Shown piece after piece: positions 48,601 through 56,480 of a DNA stretch of 64,000 nt; the first letter of the stretch is position 1; each line of letters opens with the position of its first letter. The DNA is taken from positions 5,556,001 to 5,620,000 of the forward strand of contig NZ_CP009438.1 of the NCBI RefSeq assembly GCF_000761215.1, read 5' to 3'. Source of the DNA: Streptomyces glaucescens (lineage in GTDB: Bacteria; Actinomycetota; Actinomycetes; Streptomycetales; Streptomycetaceae). The notes below the pieces were generated by a model. It did not search any database. It worked only from the letters and a program-made list of their open reading frames with translations, and was not told the DNA's origin. Made by a program: the position numbers and the translations under genes.

Positions 48601-49579
48601 AGGTCGGCGGCAGGGAGACACCGTCGAGGACGATCACCAGGTGCGGCTGCTCGGGCACCGGCGGGGCGCTCGGGTGGAAGCGAGGGCGGCCCTGGAGCCG
48701 GGTGCCCAGCAGGTCCTCCAGCTCGGCCGGGTCGGTGGTGATCAGGCGGCGGCTGCCGGCGCCGTCGGCCTCGCCCCTGGCCTGCACGTGCGGCAGCCAC
48801 TTGGCCCACTCCCACTCGGGCGCCGCGTCACGTCCGGTGGCGACGGCGACGACCAGGTCCTCGGGGGAGTGCAGCGAGGCGAGGGAGGCGGCGATCGCGC
48901 GGGCGGCGCCGCGCACGGTGACCGGCTCGCCGCTGATCGACACGTGGTAGAAGGCCCGCAGCGACACCGCCATGGGCAGGTCCTCGAGAGTGCTGTGGGT
49001 GGCCACGAAACGCTGCATGGCGCCGGCGGTCAGCGGCTCGAGCTGGTCGACCGGGGCGCTCTCCGGCGGGACCAGCGGCGTCGCCAGGGCCTGCGGGCCG
49101 AGGCCCACGCGCACCTGGCCGAAGTCCTCGTCGCCCGCGCGGCGCTCCCACACCCGGCTGCCCTCCGCGACCAGTGCCCACAGTTGCTCCGGTGAAGGGT
49201 GCAGGTAGTACTGGGCGTCGCGCTGGGCCTTGGCGGTCTGCTGCGCCGCCCGCCGGGTCTGGGAGAGGTAACGCAGGTAGTCGCGGCGGATGTCGGCGAT
49301 CTGCCCCTGGGTGCCGCGCCGGTGGCGGATCAGCATCGCGACGCCCATGGCGATCGTCGACGCGATCATCACCATGCCCATGATCTTCATGAAGGGCTGG
49401 GCCTGCGGGTTGAAGAAGAACACCACGGATCCACCCATGCCGAGCATGGGCAGGAGCTGCATCAGGGCGCCTTCGCGCTCCCCGCGCGGAAGCTCCGGCG
49501 GCGGCTGCAACACGACCTCGTTCGTGGGCACTTCCCGCGGCAGAGCCCTCGGTGGGCGCTTGACGACGATGTGGCTCAC
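45608..49579 (-). CDS. eccC: Type VII secretion ATPase EccC
   Basis: EccC is the FtsK/SpoIIIE-type motor of the ESX system. This is the fused form of 1323 residues. Two membrane helices lie near residues 40-85 (LLPMLGMGGSVVFFF and MGMVMIASTIAMGVAML). Three ATPase domains follow, with Walker A motifs GATGSGKS (about residue 475), GGPQSGKS (about 835) and GESESGKS (about 1120). Walker B-like sequences are VLVIDEFSELL, FLVIDGWGNF and YIVIDDYDLV. Only the first has the catalytic Asp-Glu pair. The GTG start at 49579 has AAGGGA upstream. It is transcribed away from eccD, sharing a divergent promoter region. Confidence 0.94.
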   Translation of the reverse strand: MSHIVVKRPPRALPREVPTNEVVLQPPPELPRGEREGALMQLLPMLGMGGSVVFFFNPQAQPFMKIMGMVMIASTIAMGVAMLIRHRRGTQGQIADIRRDYLRYLSQTRRAAQQTAKAQRDAQYYLHPSPEQLWALVAEGSRVWERRAGDEDFGQVRVGLGPQALATPLVPPESAPVDQLEPLTAGAMQRFVATHSTLEDLPMAVSLRAFYHVSISGEPVTVRGAARAIAASLASLHSPEDLVVAVATGRDAAPEWEWAKWLPHVQARGEADGAGSRRLITTDPAELEDLLGTRLQGRPRFHPSAPPVPEQPHLVIVLDGVSLPPTSLLASPEGLQGVTVLEVVPGDLTTGRGDLSIVVQPRELRLESAHGMVYEGTPDVLSYEAAEALARQLAPLRVASGGDDDEPLLANLEFTDLLNLGDAANVDPRRTWRPRSQSERLRVPIGVGEDGRPVMLDLKEAAQEGMGPHGLCVGATGSGKSELLRTLVLGLAVTHSSETLNFVLADFKGGATFAGMSQMPHVAAVITNLADDLTLVDRMGDSIRGELNRRQEMLRDAGNYANIHAYEKARQAGAALQPIPSLVLVIDEFSELLTAKPDFIEMFVQIGRIGRSLGVHLLLASQRLEEGRLRGLETYLSYRIGLRTFSAAESRAAIGVPDAYELPNVPGSGFLKYGTDEMVRFKAAYVSGVYRSSSQQAAAYGGPLPVDRRPVLFTASQVPVQYAAVPQQRQEEPDQTDDALADTVLDVIVRRLEAQGPAAHQVWLPPLDSPPSLDSLLPGLAAVPGRGLTQPGYEGAGRLVIPVGIVDKPYEQRRDPLWTDFGGAAGHMQILGGPQSGKSTLLRSIIASFALTHTPQEVQFYGLDFGGGGLSSVAGLPHVGGVASRLDPEKVRRTVAEVYGIMTRREEYFRTAGISSIAEFRTRRARGDISTTDQPWGDVFLVIDGWGNFRTDYDGLEPAVLDIAARGLGYGMHVILTASRSMEVRSNLKDHLMNRLELRLGDPMDSEFDRKVAANVPTGVPGRGQTPQRQHFMAAVPRIDGLSSDTDLAEATQALAAEVSRHWQQPGAPEVRLLPREFPAQQLPPGDRFPNRGIAFALDEDNLEPVFVDFEQDPFFLVFGESESGKSNLLKLLIQRLTERYDGNEAKLFVVDNRRSLLGVTPTSHLAEYIPMSNQMQHHMDALADLMQRRTPTADVTPEQLRDRSWWNGPTVYIVIDDYDLVSTSSGNPLSGLTELLPFARDVGVRFIIARSTAGAGRAGYEPFMQRMKELGAQGVVLAGDPNEGDLLGGVRPRPMPAGRGTFVSRKRGKPLVQVGLVPDRYR

Positions 49580-49913
49580 TTCGCACCAATTCCCTTGCCG
49601 GACCGACCGTTCCGCTCGCCGCCCCGTGTCCGGCGAACGTCGGTCGCGAAGCGCGATCCTACTGACAACCACTGACATCGGTGGGCGGTAGGGTGCCGTT
49701 GGGACGTGTGAGCAGTTGCGAATCGGGCCCCGCAGAACCGGGCAATACGCACGGTTCGAAGCGAGTGCCGCCCGCACGGGGACCGGCTGCTCCCGGGCAA
49801 CGCGGTGCATCACCGGCGGCACGGGCGGTGCGGCACAACGTACACAGGATCGTTACCGGCGGTCGCGCGCTCGGCGCCACGACCGCCGTACCACCGACGA
49901 GGGGGAACAGCAG
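49580..49913. other. Divergent promoter region of eccC and eccD
   Basis: 334 bases without a gene. A direct repeat ACTGACA at 49661-49667 and 49671-49677 lies in its AT-richer part, and a TAGGGT -10-like element follows at 49689-49694 on the plus strand. Promoter positions are not certain. Confidence 0.45.
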
Positions 49914-51428
49914 GTGAGCATGACGGCCTCCGCGCCGACCGGCGCGACCGGCGGAGCGGGCACCGGAGCCCCTTCCGGGGCGGGCACCGGCTTCGGATTC
50001 TGCCGGGTCACCATCGTGGCGCCCGACAGCCGCATCGACGTGGCCCTGCCCGACGACGTGTCGGTCGCCGACCTCTACCCGGAGATCCTGCGGCTGTCCC
50101 GGCAGACCTCCGCCGAGGGCGCCCCCGTCGGCTACCACCTCGTACGCCGGGACGGCACCGTCCTCGACGGCTCCCGGTCCTTCGCCGCCCAGCGCATCCT
50201 CGACGGCGAACTGCTGACGCTGCGTCCGTTCGCCGAGTCGCTGCCGCCCGCCGTCTTCGACGACGTCTCCGAGGCGGTGGCCACCGCGGTCACCGAGGAC
50301 CGCACGCTGTGGAGCGGCACGCTCACCCGCGCCGCGGGCCTGGTCGCCGGCGGGATCCTGCCCGCGCTGCTCGCCTTCGTGGTCTGGAACTCCCAGCTCC
50401 GCCACGACATGCACAGCCTCCAGGGCGTCCTGGCCGCCGTCGCCGGCGCCCTCCTGGTCACCCTCGCCTGCGTCCGCGCGCGGGTCTACGACGACCGCGG
50501 CTCCGCGGTCGCCCTCGGCCTCGGCGCGCTGCCCAACATCGCCGTCGCGGGCTCCGGGCTGCTCCCGCTGTCGGAGGGACAGGGCATCGGGCGGCTCCAG
50601 TTCCTGCTCGCCTGCGCGGCCGTGCTCGTCGCCGCCCTGGTGCTCACGCTGGTGTCGCCCAGCGGCGACGGCCCGTTCGTGGCGTTCGTGTTCGCCTCCG
50701 CGATCGGCCTGCTCACCACCTTCCTCGCGATCCTCACGCGGCTGGAGCCCATCGAGACGGCCGCCGTCTGCGCGCCGCTCGCGGTCTGCGCCCTCGCCTT
50801 CCTGCCCGGCCTGTCCATGCGTTTCGCACGGCTGCCCATCGGCTTCGAGCCGCCCAGCCCCGGCCGCGGCTACACCGACGAGGAGACCGCCCCGCAGGAG
50901 CCCGTCGACCGGCAGCGCATCGCCGCCCAGGTCCGCCGCGGCCACGAACTGCTGGTCGGCCTCGTCGGCGGCTGCGCGCTCGTCACGGTCGGCGCGTCGA
51001 TCGTCCTCGGCTTCTCCGACAACGTCTGGGCGCAGCTCCTCGCCCTGGCCACCGGCGTCGCCATGCTGATGCGGGCCCACCTGTTCCGCTACACCGCGCA
51101 GGTCGGCGCCACGCTCGCCGCCGGTCTCGCCGCGCTGGTCTTCCTCGGCCTCGGCCTCGCCCTGAACCCGCCGAACGCGTACCTGCGCGACGCCCTCCAG
51201 GGCGACACCACCGGCCTGGACATCCGCTCGGTCTGGCTCGCCGCCGCGATCGCCGCGACCGCCGCCCTGCTGACCGCGATCGGTCTGATCGCCCCGCGCA
51301 GCGGCGTCACGCCCTTCTGGGGCCGCTTCACCGAGATCGCCGAGACGTTCGTCCTGCTGACGCTGGTCCCGCTGGCACTCGCCGTGTTCGACGTGTACGC
51401 GTCCGCGCGGTCGATGGCCGGCAACTGA
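49914..51428 (+). CDS. eccD: Type VII secretion membrane protein EccD
   Basis: EccD is the most hydrophobic ESX core protein and forms the dimer lining the export complex. The 504-residue protein begins with a ubiquitin-like (YukD) domain (about residues 25-115: CRVTIVAPDSRIDVALPDDVSVADLY onward), then has about ten to eleven membrane helices, for example ILPALLAFVVW and VLAAVAGALLVTLAC. The GTG at 49914 follows GAGGGGG; ATG at 49920 is also possible. It is divergent from eccC and followed 34 bases later by a membrane-anchored gene. Confidence 0.92.
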   Translation: MSMTASAPTGATGGAGTGAPSGAGTGFGFCRVTIVAPDSRIDVALPDDVSVADLYPEILRLSRQTSAEGAPVGYHLVRRDGTVLDGSRSFAAQRILDGELLTLRPFAESLPPAVFDDVSEAVATAVTEDRTLWSGTLTRAAGLVAGGILPALLAFVVWNSQLRHDMHSLQGVLAAVAGALLVTLACVRARVYDDRGSAVALGLGALPNIAVAGSGLLPLSEGQGIGRLQFLLACAAVLVAALVLTLVSPSGDGPFVAFVFASAIGLLTTFLAILTRLEPIETAAVCAPLAVCALAFLPGLSMRFARLPIGFEPPSPGRGYTDEETAPQEPVDRQRIAAQVRRGHELLVGLVGGCALVTVGASIVLGFSDNVWAQLLALATGVAMLMRAHLFRYTAQVGATLAAGLAALVFLGLGLALNPPNAYLRDALQGDTTGLDIRSVWLAAAIAATAALLTAIGLIAPRSGVTPFWGRFTEIAETFVLLTLVPLALAVFDVYASARSMAGN

Positions 51429-51462
51429 GACCACCGAGGCACAGGGAAAGGGACCCCACACC

Positions 51463-52977
51463 GTGAGCTTCGGCCCGCCTCCGTCCGTGTACACCCAGTC
51501 CTCCGTGACGGCGGACCGGCAGCGCAGGAGGCGCCGGGCGGCCCTGCTGGCCGCCGTGGCCGCCGTGGTCGCGCTGGCGCTGTCCGCCGGTGCCTGGCTG
51601 TGGTGGCCGGGAACGGCACCGGACGACGCCAGGCCGGCGGCGGCACCGGCCCAGCACCGGCTCGACGTCCGCGAGACGGTCGAGCGGCGCCCGGCGAGCC
51701 TCCGGGGCGTCATGGCCGTACGGTTCTCCGCCGACGACATGGGCCCCGGCGAGAGGTACGAGATGCCGGGCATGTGGGCCACGGACAAGATCCTCGCCAA
51801 GGGCGTCAACAGAACCCTCCTCGGGCTGCGGATCGGCACCGACGCCCAGGCCGGCGACGAGGCGTGGAAGCTGCGGCTGGGCGGGCCGATCTGCGGCAGG
51901 ACCCGGCACGTCACCGTCGAGAACCGGACCGCCGTCCTGTTCCGGGACGGCGCGGACCAGGAGTCCCTCTGCAACCACGTGGCCTTCGTCGACCTCGACG
52001 ACGGCAAGCTGGTGTGGCAGGCGAAGTTCCCGGTCTCGGGCAACGGCTTCGGCACCCCCGACGACGCCGGCGGCCAGGAGACGCCGGGCGTGACGCTCAC
52101 CCGCGCCGCGGTCGTCGTGACCTGGGGCGGCACGGACGCGTACGACATGGACGGGGGCAAGCTGCGCTGGCGGACGAAGCCGGCCGGGAACTGCGACGCC
52201 AGCGGCGCGGCCGGCGGCAAGGGCCTCGTCGTCCGCTACTCCTGCTGGCGGGATGACGCCCCGAGCAGCCAGGTGTCGACCTTCCAGGTACGCGGCATCG
52301 AGCCGGCAACCGGCGCCACCCGGTGGACGTACGCGCCCGCCACCGGCGTCAAGGACGTCCGGATCGTCTCCTCCGAGCCCGCCGTCCTCGCCACCTCGGC
52401 GGGCGACGTCGGCATCACCGAGATCATCTCGCTCGACGAGCGCGGCACGTACCGCGCCACCGTTCCGCTGCAGAGCGGCGCGTACGTGGCGGAGTGCGGC
52501 GACGAGACCACCTATCTCGCCGCCGACGAGTGCCCGTCCGTCGTGGTGGGCGCCGGGCAGGTCTTCCTGACCAGCAAGGAACAGGGCGACCTGGTCCACA
52601 ACGCGAACTGGATCATCGGTTTCGACCTCGCCACGGGCCACTCGGTCAAGAAGTTCGAGTCGGGGCCCAACGCCCTGCTCCGCCCCCTGCGGATGAGCGG
52701 CGACCAGCTCCTCGCGCTGCGCGAGAGCAGCGACCACATCTCGCCCACGGCGCTGGTCAGCCTGGACCCGGAGACCGGCGCGGAGACCCCGTACTTCTAC
52801 TTCGACCTGCCGTCGGAGGGCTGGAACCTGCTCTCCATGACCTACGCCGACACCGTCGTCCAGAACGGCCGGATCTTCTTCGGCGCCAAGGCGGCGGAGA
52901 ACGCGACCGACGGCAAGGCGTGGGTGTGGCTGGCCCTCGGCATCGAGAGCGCCGGGCGGAAGCAGCCGCAGGGGTGA
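51463..52977 (+). CDS. Membrane-anchored protein with possible PQQ/beta-propeller-like domain
   Basis: This 504-residue protein has a cytoplasmic Arg-rich start, one membrane helix at about residues 28-48 (LLAAVAAVVALALSAGAWLWW), and a large exported domain. Repeated patterns such as VAFVDLDDGKLVWQAKF, GKLRWRTKPAG, GATRWTYAP and LVSLDPETGAETPYFYF are typical of PQQ-like beta-propeller blades. The Cys residues in the domain may form disulfides. It follows eccD closely and is likely in its operon. A role as scaffold or binding partner of the ESX complex is inference. Confidence 0.75.
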   Translation: MSFGPPPSVYTQSSVTADRQRRRRRAALLAAVAAVVALALSAGAWLWWPGTAPDDARPAAAPAQHRLDVRETVERRPASLRGVMAVRFSADDMGPGERYEMPGMWATDKILAKGVNRTLLGLRIGTDAQAGDEAWKLRLGGPICGRTRHVTVENRTAVLFRDGADQESLCNHVAFVDLDDGKLVWQAKFPVSGNGFGTPDDAGGQETPGVTLTRAAVVVTWGGTDAYDMDGGKLRWRTKPAGNCDASGAAGGKGLVVRYSCWRDDAPSSQVSTFQVRGIEPATGATRWTYAPATGVKDVRIVSSEPAVLATSAGDVGITEIISLDERGTYRATVPLQSGAYVAECGDETTYLAADECPSVVVGAGQVFLTSKEQGDLVHNANWIIGFDLATGHSVKKFESGPNALLRPLRMSGDQLLALRESSDHISPTALVSLDPETGAETPYFYFDLPSEGWNLLSMTYADTVVQNGRIFFGAKAAENATDGKAWVWLALGIESAGRKQPQG

Positions 52978-53112
52978 GGCAGCCGTAGCGGCGCGGCGGC
53001 CGCGGAGCGGAGCCCGAGCAGCCACGCGGCCGAGGCGACGCGGCCGCGGAGGACGACAGCGGGACGCACGCGCGCGGGGGCCCGGCAGGTACCCCACGCG
53101 CGCGTGGCGCCG

Positions 53113-53388
53113 CTACTTCTCCGGCGCGGGCTCCAGATCGAACTCGCCGTCCCGCGCGCCCAGCACGAAGGCCCGCCACTCCGCCTCGGTGTACCGCAGC
53201 ACGGTGCCCGGGTCGAGCGAGGACCGCATGGCCACGGCGCCGCCGGGCAGGTAGGCGATCTCGACGCGCTCCTCGTGCTCCTCGGTGCCCGGCGCGCCGT
53301 GCCACTCGACCCCGGAGATGTCCAGGGCGTACAGCTCGTCCCGCTCCCGCTCCTTGCGCGCCTTGATCTCCGCTTCCGTCTCCGCCAT
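53113..53388 (-). CDS. bldB: BldB-like DUF397 developmental protein
   Basis: This 91-residue acidic protein begins with a charged helix (AETEAEIKARKERERDELYALD) and then has the DUF397 core with YLPGGAVAMRSSLDPGTVLRYTEAEWRAFVLGARDGEFDL. BldB of Streptomyces coelicolor is the classic member and is required for aerial growth and antibiotic production. It lies within or beside the ESX locus there, as I recall. The extended charged N-terminus here fits BldB better than the shorter DUF397 proteins paired with XRE-type regulators. No such regulator adjoins this gene. The ATG at 53388 has GGAAGGGA upstream. Confidence 0.7.
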   Translation of the reverse strand: MAETEAEIKARKERERDELYALDISGVEWHGAPGTEEHEERVEIAYLPGGAVAMRSSLDPGTVLRYTEAEWRAFVLGARDGEFDLEPAPEK

Positions 53389-53655
53389 GCCGCACCGGTC
53401 CCTTCCCCGCGTGCCCGACCACGTACAACGGCTCACCCTAGTGGCCGCACCCCCGCCGCCGGGCCGGTTCCGGTACCGCGGGACGGGTGCCGTCCACGGG
53501 CTGGTACCCTGAGTGACGGCCGTTCGTGTACGCGCCCCCGGAGCACCGCTCTGGAGGCCGCGCCCAGCGGATCCCCGCCTTCCGAGTCACGGAAGATCCC
53601 CCGAGAAGCAGACCGGGGGCACTCGGTGGCCACTCACAGACATTGAGGAGTACGC

Positions 53656-53943
53656 GTGTCGCTCGACGCCGCAGTGAAGAAGCAGATCATCTCCGAGTTC
53701 GGTACCAAGGAGGGTGACACCGGCTCCCCCGAGGTCCAGGTCGCTCTGCTCTCCCGTCGGATCTCCGACCTGACGGAGCACCTGAAGACCCACAAGCACG
53801 ACCACCACTCCCGGCGCGGCCTGCTGATCCTGGTCGGTCAGCGCCGCCGCCTGCTGCAGTACCTCGCCAAGAAGGACATCCAGCGCTTCCGTACGCTGGT
53901 CGACCGCCTCGGCATCCGCCGCGGTGCGGCGGGCGCCAAGTAA
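53656..53943 (+). CDS. rpsO: 30S ribosomal protein S15
   Basis: S15 binds 16S rRNA early in 30S assembly. The 95-residue protein, slightly longer than E. coli S15, has the family core VALLSRRISDLTEHLKTHKHDHHSRRGLLILVGQRRRLLQYL. The GTG at 53656 follows GAGGAG. It is followed by a hairpin and then by pnp, the usual arrangement, since S15 and PNPase are often co-transcribed and RNase III cuts between them. Confidence 0.98.
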   Translation: MSLDAAVKKQIISEFGTKEGDTGSPEVQVALLSRRISDLTEHLKTHKHDHHSRRGLLILVGQRRRLLQYLAKKDIQRFRTLVDRLGIRRGAAGAK

Positions 53944-53953
53944 CTCGGCGTGC

Positions 53954-53987
53954 AGGGAGCGGTTCCCACGTGAGGGGGCCGCTCCCT
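53954..53987 (+). terminator. Terminator or processing hairpin after rpsO
   Basis: AGGGAGCGG and CCGCTCCCT form a perfect 9-bp stem closing a 16-base loop, followed by TTTG. It may end rpsO transcripts partially and allow read-through to pnp. Confidence 0.7.
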
Positions 53988-54045
53988 TTGCTGTACGTGC
54001 GGACTGTCACCACACCTTTGTAGTGTGGTAGCACAACGCATGTAA

Positions 54046-54075
54046 CGCACGTCGCACGGCACGGAACGACGTGCG
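54046..54075 (+). promoter_or_regulatory. Leader stem-loop upstream of pnp
   Basis: CGCACGTCG (54046-54054) and CGACGTGCG (54067-54075) form a perfect 9-bp stem with a 12-base loop about 185 bases before the pnp start. A double-stranded leader element is a typical target for RNase III in pnp autoregulation. Confidence 0.45.
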
Positions 54076-54260
54076 ACCCAGAACGAGGAGACGCGCACCA
54101 CGCCGCCGCCGGTCCTCGGTAGTGGCCCCCGGGGGGAAGCGAGCCCCGGGTGCTTCGATCGAAGACCGGCCCGCACAGCACGGCGCGCATCTCCGGAATG
54201 TCCCCCTGCCACACGGGCAGCCGAGGGACGAAAGACGACAAGCAAACGGAGAGATCGCTA

Positions 54261-56480
54261 GTGGAGAACGAGACCCACTACGCCGAGGCCGTCATCGACA
54301 ACGGCTCTTTCGGTACCCGCACCATCCGCTTCGAGACGGGCCGCCTGGCCAAGCAGGCCGCCGGTTCCGCCGTGGCGTACCTGGACGACGACACCATGGT
54401 GCTGTCGGCCACCACCGCCTCCAAGCAGCCCAAGGACCAGCTCGACTTCTTCCCGCTGACGGTGGACGTCGAGGAGCGGATGTACGCCGCCGGCAAGATC
54501 CCCGGCAGCTTCTTCCGCCGTGAGGGCCGGCCCTCCGAGGACGCCATCCTCACCTGCCGCCTCATCGACCGCCCGCTGCGCCCGTCCTTCAAGAAGGGCC
54601 TGCGCAACGAGATCCAGGTCGTCGCCACGATCATGGCGCTCAACCCCGACCACCTGTACGACGTCGTGGCGATCAACGCCGCTTCCGCGTCCACCCAGCT
54701 GGCCGGCCTGCCCTTCTCCGGCCCGATCGGCGGCGTCCGCGTCGCGCTGATCCGCGGCCAGTGGGTCGCCTTCCCGACGCACACCGAGCTCGAGGACGCC
54801 GTCTTCGACATGGTCGTCGCGGGCCGCGTCCTGGAGGACGGCGACGTCGCGATCATGATGGTCGAGGCCGAGGCCACCGAGAAGACCATCAAGCTGGTCG
54901 AGGGCGGCGCCGAGGCGCCGACCGAGGAGGTCGTCGCCGCGGGCCTGGAGTCCGCCAAGCCGTTCATCAAGGTGCTCTGCAAGGCCCAGTCGGACCTCGC
55001 GGCCAAGGCCGCCAAGCCGACCGCCGAGTTCCCGATCTTCCTGGACTACCAGGACGACGTCTTCGAGGCGCTGAGCGCCGCCGTCAAGCCCGAGCTGGCC
55101 CAGGCGCTCACCATCGCCGGCAAGCAGGAGCGCGAGTCCGAGCTGGACCGCGTCAAGGCGCTCGCCGCCGAGAAGCTCCTGCCGGAGTTCGAGGGCCGCG
55201 AGAAGGAGATCTCCGCCGCGTACCGCTCGCTCACCAAGCAGCTGGTCCGCGAGCGCGTGATCAAGGAGAAGAAGCGGATCGACGGCCGCGGCCTGACGGA
55301 CATCCGCACCCTGGCCGCCGAGGTCGAGGCCATCCCGCGGGTCCACGGCTCCGCCGTGTTCGAGCGTGGCGAGACCCAGATCCTGGGCGTCACCACCCTG
55401 AACATGCTGCGCATGGAGCAGCAGCTGGACACCCTCTCCCCGGTGACCCGCAAGCGCTACATGCACAACTACAACTTCCCGCCCTACTCCACGGGCGAGA
55501 CCGGCCGCGTCGGCTCCCCGAAGCGCCGCGAGATCGGCCACGGCGCCCTCGCCGAGCGCGCCCTGATCCCGGTCCTGCCGACCCGCGAGGAGTTCCCCTA
55601 CGCGATCCGCCAGGTCTCCGAGGCGCTCAGCTCGAACGGCTCGACCTCCATGGGTTCCGTCTGTGCCTCCACCATGTCGCTGCTGAACGCCGGTGTGCCG
55701 CTGAAGGCCCCGGTCGCCGGTATCGCCATGGGCCTGATCTCCCAGGAGATCGAGGGCGAGACCCACTACGTCACCCTCACCGACATCCTCGGTGCGGAGG
55801 ACGCCTTCGGCGACATGGACTTCAAGGTCGCCGGCACCAAGGAGTTCGTGACCGCCCTCCAGCTCGACACCAAGCTGGACGGCATCCCGGCCTCCGTCCT
55901 GGCCGCCGCCCTCAAGCAGGCCCGCGACGCGCGTCTCCACATCCTCGACGTGATGATGGAGGCCATCGACCGGCCCGACGAGATGTCCCCGAACGCGCCG
56001 CGGATCATCACCGTGAAGATCCCGGTCGACAAGATCGGTGAGGTCATCGGCCCCAAGGGCAAGATGATCAACCAGATCCAGGAGGACACGGGCGCCGAGA
56101 TCACCATCGAGGACGACGGCACCATCTACATCGGTGCCGCCGACGGCCCGTCCGCCGAGGCCGCCCGCGCCACGATCAACGGCATCGCCAACCCGACGAT
56201 GCCCGAGGTCGGCGAGCGCTACCTGGGCACGGTCGTGAAGACGACCACCTTCGGCGCGTTCGTCTCCCTGCTGCCCGGCAAGGACGGTCTGCTGCACATC
56301 TCGCAGATCCGCAAGCTGGCCGGCGGCAAGCGCGTGGAGAACGTCGAGGACGTTCTCGGCGTGGGCCAGAAGGTCCAGGTCGAGATCGCCGAGATCGACT
56401 CCCGCGGCAAGCTCTCCCTCGTCCCCGTGATCGAGGGCGAGGAAGGCTCCGAGGCCGAGAAGGACGACGCCGACCAGTGA
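54261..56480 (+). CDS. pnp: Polyribonucleotide nucleotidyltransferase
   Basis: PNPase degrades RNA from the 3' end with phosphate, and in Streptomyces it also adds tails. The 739-residue protein has two RNase PH domains separated by a helical linker, a KH domain with GPKGKMINQIQEDTGAEITI near residue 597, and an S1 domain near residue 660. The catalytic second PH core includes NGSTSMGSVCASTMSLL and DILGAEDAFGDMDFKVAG. The GTG at 54261 follows CGGAGAGA. Its stop overlaps the start of the M16 peptidase by 4 bases. Confidence 0.98.
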   Translation: MENETHYAEAVIDNGSFGTRTIRFETGRLAKQAAGSAVAYLDDDTMVLSATTASKQPKDQLDFFPLTVDVEERMYAAGKIPGSFFRREGRPSEDAILTCRLIDRPLRPSFKKGLRNEIQVVATIMALNPDHLYDVVAINAASASTQLAGLPFSGPIGGVRVALIRGQWVAFPTHTELEDAVFDMVVAGRVLEDGDVAIMMVEAEATEKTIKLVEGGAEAPTEEVVAAGLESAKPFIKVLCKAQSDLAAKAAKPTAEFPIFLDYQDDVFEALSAAVKPELAQALTIAGKQERESELDRVKALAAEKLLPEFEGREKEISAAYRSLTKQLVRERVIKEKKRIDGRGLTDIRTLAAEVEAIPRVHGSAVFERGETQILGVTTLNMLRMEQQLDTLSPVTRKRYMHNYNFPPYSTGETGRVGSPKRREIGHGALAERALIPVLPTREEFPYAIRQVSEALSSNGSTSMGSVCASTMSLLNAGVPLKAPVAGIAMGLISQEIEGETHYVTLTDILGAEDAFGDMDFKVAGTKEFVTALQLDTKLDGIPASVLAAALKQARDARLHILDVMMEAIDRPDEMSPNAPRIITVKIPVDKIGEVIGPKGKMINQIQEDTGAEITIEDDGTIYIGAADGPSAEAARATINGIANPTMPEVGERYLGTVVKTTTFGAFVSLLPGKDGLLHISQIRKLAGGKRVENVEDVLGVGQKVQVEIAEIDSRGKLSLVPVIEGEEGSEAEKDDADQ

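Larger units (their letters stand above)
53944..54260. other. rpsO-pnp intergenic region with several hairpins
   Basis: 317 bases without a gene. It holds the rpsO terminator-like hairpin (53954-53987), a 7-bp inverted repeat at 54009-54029, a 9-bp stem at 54046-54075 and a CCCGGGG-type hairpin near 54126-54150. Such structure suits a processed pnp leader. Confidence 0.6.
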
